A DNA stretch of 26,070 bases from a virus. Numbering within the stretch: the stretch's first letter is position 1; each line of letters starts with the position of its first letter. The stretch spans positions 1 to 26,070 of the IMG/VR virus record IMGVR_UViG_3300028129_000055. One strand, given 5' to 3'. The translations under genes were made by a program, and so were the position numbers. Shown here one piece after another: positions 20,290 to 26,070 of this stretch. The notes beneath the pieces are model-generated. The model did not search any database and was not told where the DNA came from. It saw only the letters and a program-made list of their open reading frames with translations.

Positions 20290-21144
20290 TTATGTTGGCA
20301 CATCTGTGCTAAAAGTTGTAAAGTTTGTCATTGTTCCATCATTGCCACCACTTCCATTGTCACTTAAAATCGGAGCCGTATCACCATCTCCACATCTCCA
20401 CCAAGATAAAGGTGAAAGACTACTTATGTCATTAGGTTCACCTCCGTTGTATATTGATGCTACGTTAGAACTTTGGTCAGAATTCCATACTGCAACTTCG
20501 TCTATGTTGCCTTCAAACCTCCAAGCACTACCACCACTTGTTGCGCCAATAGTTGCTTCTGCCGAAGATGTGCTTCTAATTCCTGTGCTTGATGCAGTTG
20601 CAGTAAAAGGCGATGCGCCGTCTACATATAACTTTAAACCATCTGTGTTTGTTGTGCCGTCATAAGTTGCCAATAAGTGATGCCAATTTCCGTCATTTGG
20701 CGTTAATCCACTACTTGAGACAATGTTAAAACTTCCGTTGGTATTGTACACATAAAATTGCCAATTATTCGTACCTGTGCCTCTCCAACTTAGAGCCCAA
20801 TTTCGCGCAGTTCCGCTTGTTGTATCTTCATTTAAAATCATTTGAATATTAGTACCTCCGCCACCTGTGTTTGTTGTTGGTATTTTAACCCAAGCAGAAA
20901 TGCTTATTGCGTTTGTGATGCCTAAACTTGTTGTGCCTATATTTACAAAGTCATCAACACCATCTAATGCTATGCTTTTTGTATTTGAAAATGGAGGAGT
21001 ACCTCCTGTTCCTGTTATGTTAGTTTCTCCGCTTGGAGATAACGTTTGACTTTTACCCCAATTTATCGTATTGTCTGTTGCGCCTTGACCGTAGTCAATG
21101 GTATTATTTATTGCTGCTTGTCCGAAACCTATTGTATTTGCCAT
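20290..21144 (-). CDS. LamG-domain lectin-like tail/fibre protein
   Basis: This 284-residue protein has an N-terminal repeated module: NTIGFGQAA, NTIDYGQGA and NTINWGKSQ in the first ~35 residues. These look like short beta turns that anchor the protein. From about residue 53 (SIALDGVDDFVNIG) it follows the LamG/concanavalin-like lectin pattern, with WHHLLATYDG and LKLYVDGAS, then a Gly/Ser-rich stretch and an acidic end. LamG domains bind sugars, so it is a good candidate for receptor recognition. Similar N-terminal repeats occur in other Bacteroidota phage lectins. It is followed by two small genes and the lysis cassette. Confidence 0.78.
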   Translation of the reverse strand: MANTIGFGQAAINNTIDYGQGATDNTINWGKSQTLSPSGETNITGTGGTPPFSNTKSIALDGVDDFVNIGTTSLGITNAISISAWVKIPTTNTGGGGTNIQMILNEDTTSGTARNWALSWRGTGTNNWQFYVYNTNGSFNIVSSSGLTPNDGNWHHLLATYDGTTNTDGLKLYVDGASPFTATASSTGIRSTSSAEATIGATSGGSAWRFEGNIDEVAVWNSDQSSNVASIYNGGEPNDISSLSPLSWWRCGDGDTAPILSDNGSGGNDGTMTNFTTFSTDVPT

Positions 21145-21148
21145 TTTC

Positions 21149-21592
21149 TTATGTTGTTATTTCACCGAATAAATACCACGTATTCGTATCTGTTTTTAAT
21201 AGTGTTGCTTGTGAATACTGCGCTGATAAACTATCTTTTGCGCCTTCGCTTTTTAATGTTACACCACTTACAGGTACTATTTGAACGCTTCCGCTATCGT
21301 TTTGTATTAGTTCAATTCGTGTTCCTATATCAAAAGCTACAGAAGTGTTGTTAGGTATTCTTGCGATTACGCTTGTAGCATCTGCCAAAAACACGGTCTT
21401 ATTCGCATCTACTAAACTAAAGTTATAAGTGCTATTAGTTGTAAATATTAAGCTACTGTTTTTTAATTCTGCGCCTGTTATCTTTTTAGAAACATAACCG
21501 CCTGCGCCATCATCTTCAGCTATTGCAAATTCGTCTGTACTTGCTAAATTACTTGCCTTTGCCGTTAATTGGCTTATCCGTATTTCTGCCAT
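21149..21592 (-). CDS. Small fibre-like structural protein, 147 aa
   Basis: The N-terminus (ISQLTAKASNLASTDEFAIA, residues 6-25) resembles the adapter of phage fibre proteins that begin with an ISQLT motif. The rest is beta-rich with repeated strands (VIARIPNNTSVAFDIG, then RIELIQNDSGSVQIVPVSG), consistent with a trimeric fibre head. It is short for a full fibre and probably an accessory spike or decoration. It sits directly before the LamG gene. Confidence 0.6.
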   Translation of the reverse strand: MAEIRISQLTAKASNLASTDEFAIAEDDGAGGYVSKKITGAELKNSSLIFTTNSTYNFSLVDANKTVFLADATSVIARIPNNTSVAFDIGTRIELIQNDSGSVQIVPVSGVTLKSEGAKDSLSAQYSQATLLKTDTNTWYLFGEITT

Positions 21593-21653
21593 AGTATTTT
21601 TTTAAATATAGTTCTAAACGTTTAACGTTTTTTGCTTTTGGTTTGTACTTCAT
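21549..21653 (-). CDS. 34-aa basic peptide overlapping the fibre-like gene
   Basis: ATG at 21653 overlaps the connector stop as ATGA, and TAA at 21551-21549 follows 34 codons. The peptide is highly basic (MKYKPKAKNVKRLELYLKKY onward). Its last 44 bases overlap the next gene in another frame. Evidence is the ATGA coupling and the otherwise empty 57-base gap. It may be only an upstream frame. Confidence 0.4.
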   Translation of the reverse strand: MKYKPKAKNVKRLELYLKKYYGRNTDKPINGKGK

Positions 21654-22150
21654 AAAACCCAACCTGTAAAATTATTGTAAGTATTTGGGTACATATCACT
21701 TCCGCTATTTGCATTGTATTCTGGAAACAATGTACTGTTTTGACAAATGTAGTCTATAAACCTTTCTTTGTAATGGTCGTAAGTCTTTCTTTCACGTTCT
21801 ATTAAAAAGTCTATTTCGTCTTTGCTTACCGTTTCGCTATTTTCTGCACCGTGTTTATATACGCCTTTGTTGCCTATTGTAATAGCCGCAAAAGGCAAAT
21901 ACTCTAACATACTTGCGTGTATCAAGCAAGGCTTAATATAAGTCGTTAGAAGGCTTAAATATGGGTCTGCTAAAGTTCCAGCAATTATGTCTGCTTGTAT
22001 CTTTTCAAGTAGTCTTGTTCCTAACATACCTTGTATGTGTATGTCTTGTGCTATAGAAACGTACTGAATAAACTTGTCTACGTCTACATTACCGTTTACA
22101 GAAGTAAACTTTACTACGTCGTTTCGTGAAATTAAAAGTGCTTTTGCCAT
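21650..22150 (-). CDS. Head-tail connector-like protein (DUF6712-like)
   Basis: This 166-residue protein begins with a MAKALLISRNDVVKFTSVNG strand-helix and is otherwise helical (QYVSIAQDIHIQGMLGTRLL at about 29-48), a shape of head-completion adaptors. It lies directly after the portal with a 2-nt gap. I recall this family (DUF6712) as following portals in Bacteroidota phages; function is inferred. The C-terminus ends with an NNFTGWVL tail. Confidence 0.62.
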   Translation of the reverse strand: MAKALLISRNDVVKFTSVNGNVDVDKFIQYVSIAQDIHIQGMLGTRLLEKIQADIIAGTLADPYLSLLTTYIKPCLIHASMLEYLPFAAITIGNKGVYKHGAENSETVSKDEIDFLIERERKTYDHYKERFIDYICQNSTLFPEYNANSGSDMYPNTYNNFTGWVL

Positions 22151-22152
22151 TC

Positions 22153-23925
22153 TTATTGTCTTTTGTTACTTGGTAAAAAACCTCTATTCTTCATATCTAT
22201 TGGTCTTTCAGAAACTAATTTAGGATTCTTTATTACATATCCGTATTTAGCTGCTTTTGCACCAGCAATTTGTCTTGCCTTTGGGCTTTTTACGTCTATT
22301 CCTGTGCCTTCAAAAGCTACATAGATTTGTTTGTTCCAACGGTGGTGACAGTTTCCGCCACCTTTATATAGCCATATCGAATAAGTATCTGTGCCACGTG
22401 GTCCCCAACCTGGATTGACTGCTACGTTTTGCATTCTTATAATATCTTCTTTTCTATATATCTTATTCTTTTCTGTCATAAGTTCGCAAAATGGTCTTAC
22501 TTGACCTGTTTTGCCACCATTCATACCACCAGCATAAACATAACGTGTAATAAACTTAATGCCGTCTATTACTTCGTCTTGTGCGCTTTTTGCGTTTGGA
22601 TTTGCAGTACCTGTAGAAACAAGGTTTATAAGTTTGTCTTTTAGGCTTAATTTAACTTCTGAAGATAATAGTTCGTTTTCTGCTTCGTCATTGTCATAGT
22701 CTACTTCAAATTCGTCAAGTAAAAGCCAATCTTTGTGTGGTTCTTCGCCCAAGTCTATAAAGTCTTGTAAGTCCTTGTTTACTTCGCTTAATTCTACGCC
22801 TGTTTCTTCTTCAAGTTCTTCTGTTCCTACTTGAACACCGATTTCTACAAACTCAAGTGGTTTAAGTGTCTTAAAATACAAGTTTAAAGCTATTCCGTTG
22901 TAAGCAAGTATTTCGTCAAATGCATCTGTTAGAAGTTCTTGCATTGGCTTAATTACCATATTGTTGAATAGTGCAAAACTGTCTTTTAGTTCGTCTGAAT
23001 TACTACTAAAGCCATTGCTTGAAGCAATACCAAATAATAAAGGCGAAGTAACGTTATGCGCTAACATTATTTTTCTTAAACATTCTTCGCTTAAAGTTGA
23101 ATACAAGTCTGGCGCATCGTTTACAGGCATTGCGTCGACGGTAGTCTTACTTTCTGCGTTATTGTTAAAAGCAACTATTAGCTTTTCACCGTAAGTACCT
23201 GTAAGTTGGTTAAGCACTTTGTTCTTTATAAGGTGTTGTTGTTCTTCGCTTGGTATTCCGTTGTTGAAGTTTACTACCGTACGACCACTAAAGCCGTTGT
23301 TTACTTCGTTGATTAAGTAGCAGCTTATGTCTTCTTCTAAAGCACAATAAGGTAAGCCTCCTGTATAGTCTACAAGTGCGAAATATTTCATTCCTACACT
23401 ATAAGGCTTTACCATATATATTTCAAGTCCGTCTTTTGAACAACCAAAAGCACTAATTCTTTTTGGTGGGTATTTCTTTACGTCTGACCAATCGTCTGAA
23501 TAATAGTAAGCTTCTATTTTGCCTTCTTCGTTACACTTTTCTGGTCTTAATAATTGAACAGGTATATGGTGCGTGTTTACAATCTTCTTACGGTCTTTAG
23601 AGTAAATAACTTGCATTGCACATTGTCCAAGTAGTTTTAAGTCTGTTACAAGTTGTCTAACGTCTTGCTTCTTAAACAACGACATCATTACTGCGTAGTC
23701 ATTTGGCTTTACTTGTGCGTCTGTAGCGTTTAAGCCTTTACCGTATACTAACCTTGTAATGTTGTTTATAATAGCATTGTTCGTTGTGCTATTAGTATAC
23801 ATATTGATAAGGTGATTATAATAATCGTTGGATTCACCGTATTCTACCCAATCGTTGCGCTTACTTTCTGTTATTACAGGTGCTTCGTATGTGCTTAATT
23901 CTAATAAGTGTATGTTATTACTCAT
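22153..23925 (-). CDS. Portal protein with appended C-terminal domain
   Basis: This 590-residue protein is the likely dodecameric head vertex ring. Residues about 1-360 look like a phage portal body (YGESNDYYNHLINMYTNS, and IKNKVLNQLTGTYGEKLI near 233-250). After an acidic linker (365-425), a separate C-terminal region carries RYVYAGGMNGGK (461-472), PFCELM (478-483), NPGWGPRGTDTYSIWLYKGG (504-523), and CHHRW (526-530). That second part resembles a module attached to phage head proteins of Bacteroidota; Cys and His residues suggest metal binding. It starts inside the end of the small 23918 gene. The portal assignment rests on size, position and pattern. Confidence 0.78.
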   Translation of the reverse strand: MSNNIHLLELSTYEAPVITESKRNDWVEYGESNDYYNHLINMYTNSTTNNAIINNITRLVYGKGLNATDAQVKPNDYAVMMSLFKKQDVRQLVTDLKLLGQCAMQVIYSKDRKKIVNTHHIPVQLLRPEKCNEEGKIEAYYYSDDWSDVKKYPPKRISAFGCSKDGLEIYMVKPYSVGMKYFALVDYTGGLPYCALEEDISCYLINEVNNGFSGRTVVNFNNGIPSEEQQHLIKNKVLNQLTGTYGEKLIVAFNNNAESKTTVDAMPVNDAPDLYSTLSEECLRKIMLAHNVTSPLLFGIASSNGFSSNSDELKDSFALFNNMVIKPMQELLTDAFDEILAYNGIALNLYFKTLKPLEFVEIGVQVGTEELEEETGVELSEVNKDLQDFIDLGEEPHKDWLLLDEFEVDYDNDEAENELLSSEVKLSLKDKLINLVSTGTANPNAKSAQDEVIDGIKFITRYVYAGGMNGGKTGQVRPFCELMTEKNKIYRKEDIIRMQNVAVNPGWGPRGTDTYSIWLYKGGGNCHHRWNKQIYVAFEGTGIDVKSPKARQIAGAKAAKYGYVIKNPKLVSERPIDMKNRGFLPSNKRQ

Positions 23926-24268
23926 AAATTATAAATTCGTTATTTGAAACGTTAGACGTATATTGACCGTCATTGACTGAATAGTTGACTACTGGCGTTT
24001 GGTTCGTGCAGAATATTCTGTCTTTATGTACTGTTGTAGTTCCGTTTTTTAGTGTAAGCTTATAAAAGTTGTTTTCAATTAAGCTAAAGTCACCGTTTAC
24101 AAAGGTAGCGTTTATTGTATCGTAGTAGTCGCCATTTGTAAAACTTGTAATTGTAATAGTTACTTCTTCGCCTGTTGCTTCGTTCTGAACAAGTAACGTA
24201 TCGTAAGTTTGGCTTCTTGGAATGAAGCTAAAACTTTGCTGTGTTGCTATTGCTTGAAGTATTACCAT
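23918..24268 (-). CDS. Small structural protein before the portal
   Basis: An upstream in-frame ATG at 24310 gives 130 residues, but I choose ATG at 24268 (116 residues). The extra 14 codons run over the foot of the terminator and a leader (24266-24290) that matches 22 of 25 bases before the protease gene. The protein (MVILQAIATQQSFSFIPRSQ onward) is beta-rich, with a TYDTLLVQNEATGEEVTITI stretch. It could be a head decoration or adaptor; no family recognised. Confidence 0.6.
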   Translation of the reverse strand: MVILQAIATQQSFSFIPRSQTYDTLLVQNEATGEEVTITITSFTNGDYYDTINATFVNGDFSLIENNFYKLTLKNGTTTVHKDRIFCTNQTPVVNYSVNDGQYTSNVSNNEFIIYE

Positions 24269-24312
24269 ACTATAATAACTTAAAAAGTGTAAATCTGTTT
24301 TATATTGCAAAG

Positions 24313-24335
24313 AAAAAGCACCCCGAAAGGTGCTT
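24313..24335 (-). terminator. Rho-independent terminator after the tail tube gene
   Basis: On the minus strand AAGCACC (24335-24329) pairs with GGTGCTT around a six-base loop, followed by T residues at 24317-24313. It lies in the gap between the tube gene and the small pre-portal gene. The stem is compact and GC-rich for this genome. Confidence 0.8.
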
Positions 24336-24361
24336 AATCTACATTATGAAAGGAAGGAAAC

Positions 24362-24946
24362 TTAAGAAGTTACAATAACTGCATCGTCAGTACCATTATT
24401 AAATACTGCTTTTAATGTTGCTTCGTCTGTGCAATCAATAAAGTTTGCTGGAAGTTCTTCTTCTGCCGTGAACGTTAAAGAGTAACCGTTGAAGTCACCT
24501 AACGCCGCACCGCTTGAAATTTCACCAGCAGAAACGTCTGCACCTTGGTCTAATCCCATTAGAAAAAATTGGTCTGTCATTGTTCTAACTACAATTCTTG
24601 GTCTTCCGTATGCAAGAAGCTTTACGTTTTTAGTAGTTACTACATCTTGTCTTTTAAGTGCAGCTACTAAAGTTTGTGTAAAAAAAGTAGTACCGTTATC
24701 ACGTGAAGAATTAATTGCAGTTGTAAAAGAATTTTGTGTAGACTTCAATTCAAACTTATATAAGTTCATTGCCGTAGCCGTATCAATAGGTACCCAAGTA
24801 TCTATTTCGTCTTCTTCTCCTGTTCCTGTTGAATAAACAACAGAATCTGAATTTAATTTGTCGTAGTTGATTATGTAAATTGCCTTTAAGCCAGAAACTG
24901 AATCCTTACATTGTTCTATACGACCATTGCTAATATCACAAGCCAT
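24362..24946 (-). CDS. Probable major tail tube protein
   Basis: This 194-residue protein carries LLAYGRPRIVVRTMTDQFFL, then GLDQGADVSAG, then ALGDFNGYSLTFTAEEE, a pattern I associate with tail tube proteins, which stack as hexameric rings. Beta content is high. It lies two genes from the capsid, between two terminator-like hairpins, consistent with high expression. It could be a capsid decoration protein instead. The call relies on sequence pattern plus size. Confidence 0.58.
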   Translation of the reverse strand: MACDISNGRIEQCKDSVSGLKAIYIINYDKLNSDSVVYSTGTGEEDEIDTWVPIDTATAMNLYKFELKSTQNSFTTAINSSRDNGTTFFTQTLVAALKRQDVVTTKNVKLLAYGRPRIVVRTMTDQFFLMGLDQGADVSAGEISSGAALGDFNGYSLTFTAEEELPANFIDCTDEATLKAVFNNGTDDAVIVTS

Positions 24947-24966
24947 TTGTTTTTAGTTTTATGAAC

Positions 24967-24999
24967 AAAAAAAGGAGAAGGCGCTTTACCTCCTCCTTT
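24967..24999 (-). terminator. Terminator-like hairpin after the capsid gene
   Basis: The minus strand has AAAGGAG (24999-24993) pairing with CTCCTTT (24977-24971), with an inner AGG/CCT stem across one mismatch. It is followed by a run of T (through 24967). It may partly attenuate rather than fully stop transcription, because the tube gene starts just beyond it. Confidence 0.75.
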
Positions 25000-25018
25000 A
25001 ATATAGTTCTGGTTTATA

Positions 25019-25960
25019 TTATGCTCCGTAGTAAATTACGTCTGAAGCAACTCCGATTTGCGCACCAGCAGCCATTCGCATAACTACGCGCACATTGTCA
25101 CTGCCGTCATAAGCGCTGACATCTATAACTCTTGCTTCTTGCGTGTCTGACAATAAAGAAACACCGTAGTAAAGGTTAGAAACCTGTGCAGCTAACATTC
25201 TGTCATTTGCAAGACCTTCAGCCATAAACAACTTGATACCGTCGAAAGAAACTCCGCCACCGTCAGCATACCACATTGTACCTCTGTTGTCTACACCGTT
25301 TGCACCTGTAGCAGCGAAACCACCTAAAGCACGAACGTAAGCAGCCATTACATTTCTTGAAACAAAGATTCTTGTATCTTCGTGTCCGTAAATGTTAGTT
25401 TCTGCGTTAATTTTATCGACCACCTTTCCAAGCTCATCTATCACATTTAAAGCGGTCACGGCAGCTGGAGCAATAATGTTAGAAGCTGGACATTGTGCAG
25501 CAGCTAATACTGTGAAACCACCGTCAGTAAGTCCACCAGCAGCACCAGCAGCACCAGACCAAAGTGTAGTTTCCATTTCAGCAGCAACCTTTCCTGCAAC
25601 ATATCCTAAAAGATAGTCAGAGAAAGATTTTGGTAAGTCTGAAAATTGAGAAGCACCCATTTCAGCCGATTGCCAAGTATTAAAGAATTGTGATTTACAC
25701 AACTGCATATTTACTTGTAAGTCGTTAGTTGTTAAGATTTTTTCTGTTAGCGTAACAGTTGAACCAGCAGCGTCAAAGTCGCAAGTTGCGTTAGCTAATA
25801 AAGTTGAAGTTGCTACGTTTTGTAGTACCTCTTTGAATTTAACGTTAGGAAGTACAGTTACTCCTCCGTTGTCGATTGTACTTGGAGATAGTAATGCTGC
25901 GGAAATGTATTTTCCAGCAAACTGTCCAGCGTACGTTGTTGTGATTGTTGGCTCTGCCAT
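25019..25960 (-). CDS. Major capsid protein
   Basis: This 313-residue protein is the most likely HK97-fold shell subunit: an N-terminal Ala/Thr-rich start, a central helix (NTWQSAEMGASQFSDL), a Gly-rich loop, and a C-terminal beta region with IFVSRNVMAAYVRALGGFAA (about 208-227) and VVMRMAAGAQIGVA. It lies directly after a scaffold-like C-terminus and before a probable tail tube gene. Codons look well optimised for the AT-rich genome. The assignment is from size, order and fold-like pattern rather than a single motif. Confidence 0.75.
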   Translation of the reverse strand: MAEPTITTTYAGQFAGKYISAALLSPSTIDNGGVTVLPNVKFKEVLQNVATSTLLANATCDFDAAGSTVTLTEKILTTNDLQVNMQLCKSQFFNTWQSAEMGASQFSDLPKSFSDYLLGYVAGKVAAEMETTLWSGAAGAAGGLTDGGFTVLAAAQCPASNIIAPAAVTALNVIDELGKVVDKINAETNIYGHEDTRIFVSRNVMAAYVRALGGFAATGANGVDNRGTMWYADGGGVSFDGIKLFMAEGLANDRMLAAQVSNLYYGVSLLSDTQEARVIDVSAYDGSDNVRVVMRMAAGAQIGVASDVIYYGA

Positions 25961-25989
25961 AATTGAAATTATTTATTTATTAAAAATTG

Positions 25990-26070
25990 TTATTTACTTA
26001 ATTTTGCAAATACTCTGTCCATTGTAGTTTGTGGTCTATTTTGACCGTACTTAATGTCATTCGTGTTTGT
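25990..26070 (-). CDS. C-terminus of a probable scaffold protein, cut by window edge
   Basis: Only the last 26 residues are in the window. They end QTTMDRVFAKLSK and then TAA at 25992-25990, 30 bases before the capsid ATG. A short helical, basic end just upstream of a capsid gene fits a phage scaffolding protein. The rest lies beyond the window, so identity is inferred from position. Confidence 0.5.
   Translation of the reverse strand, partial: TNTNDIKYGQNRPQTTMDRVFAKLSK

Noticed and set aside
21046-21354. Plus-strand frame of 102 aa over the fibre-like and LamG genes
   Set aside because: It spans two coding genes on the other strand and has the Leu/Phe/Cys-rich composition of a shadow frame.
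24268-24310. Longer start for the pre-portal gene (130 aa)
   Set aside because: The extra 14 codons cover the terminator edge and the leader shared with the protease gene; the 24268 start is better.
24489-24836. Plus-strand open frame of 115 aa inside the tail tube gene
   Set aside because: It is antisense to the tube gene with no promoter or leader; the tube gene fits operon spacing and composition better.
24971-24999. AAAGGAGGAGG on the minus strand as a Shine-Dalgarno site for the tail tube gene
   Set aside because: It is one arm of a hairpin followed by a T run and lies more than 40 bases from the ATG; Bacteroidota also rarely use such sites.
1-26070. Lysogeny genes, tRNA genes, CRISPR arrays or insertion sequences
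   Set aside because: No integrase, CI-like repressor, tRNA cloverleaf, regularly spaced repeats or transposase signature was seen. Absence could also reflect the small missing part of the genome.

Overview
The window is almost entirely one tailed-phage genome, or a prophage-like stretch of one. It is AT-rich, and every supported gene lies on the minus strand, so it is read from right to left. About 48 genes are packed with ATGA, TAATG or short overlaps. The host is probably a member of Bacteroidota, most likely a flavobacterium: leaders lack a Shine-Dalgarno sequence and are A/T rich, the few promoter-like sites match the Bacteroidota -7 consensus TAnnTTTG, and the structural proteins are of types I associate with flavobacterial siphoviruses. 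No integrase, repressor, tRNA or CRISPR array is visible, so nothing seen here supports lysogeny.

Layout in reading order. (1) Head and tail tube, 26070 to 21650: the last residues of a probable scaffold protein, the major capsid protein, a probable tail tube protein, a small head-tail protein, the portal, and a connector-like protein. (2) Adsorption proteins, 21653 to 20018: a tiny basic protein, a fibre-like protein, a LamG lectin-like protein, and a small companion. (3) Lysis cassette, 20018 to 18614: a 50-aa membrane protein, a holin, an Amidase_2 endolysin, and a predicted single-gene spanin. (4) A metallophosphoesterase, then a run of small unknown early genes, 18617 to 16268. (5) Replication, 16231 to 13845: a DnaA domain IV-like protein, an initiator- or loader-like protein, a DnaB/Twinkle-type helicase, a coiled-coil protein, and a zinc ribbon. 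(6) Recombination, 13858 to 11383: NinG, a PD-(D/E)XK-like protein, an ERF annealing protein, a YqaJ/Cas4-like exonuclease, an RHH-like peptide, and an SSB-like protein ending in DDLPF. (7) A phage sigma factor and small proteins, 11214 to 9635. (8) Packaging, 9651 to 8094: TerS and TerL. (9) Tail, 8060 to 898: conserved tail and neck proteins, a large tail-tip-like protein, and a tape measure. (10) The prohead protease, 876 to 1, cut by the window edge.

The two edges fit together. The left edge cuts the protease, and the right edge holds the end of a scaffold-like protein just before the capsid gene. The usual order is protease, scaffold, capsid, so the window is plausibly a circular or terminally redundant genome opened in this interval, with little missing. 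This is inference.

Regulation: terminator-like hairpins lie after the capsid gene, after the tail-tube gene, and between the recombination operon and the sigma-factor gene. Promoter-like TAnnTTTG sites precede the small early genes, the replication genes, the ERF operon and the sigma gene. Two of these share an identical 17-bp block. No DNA polymerase or primase is visible, so replication probably relies on host polymerase recruited through the DnaA-like, initiator-like and helicase proteins.
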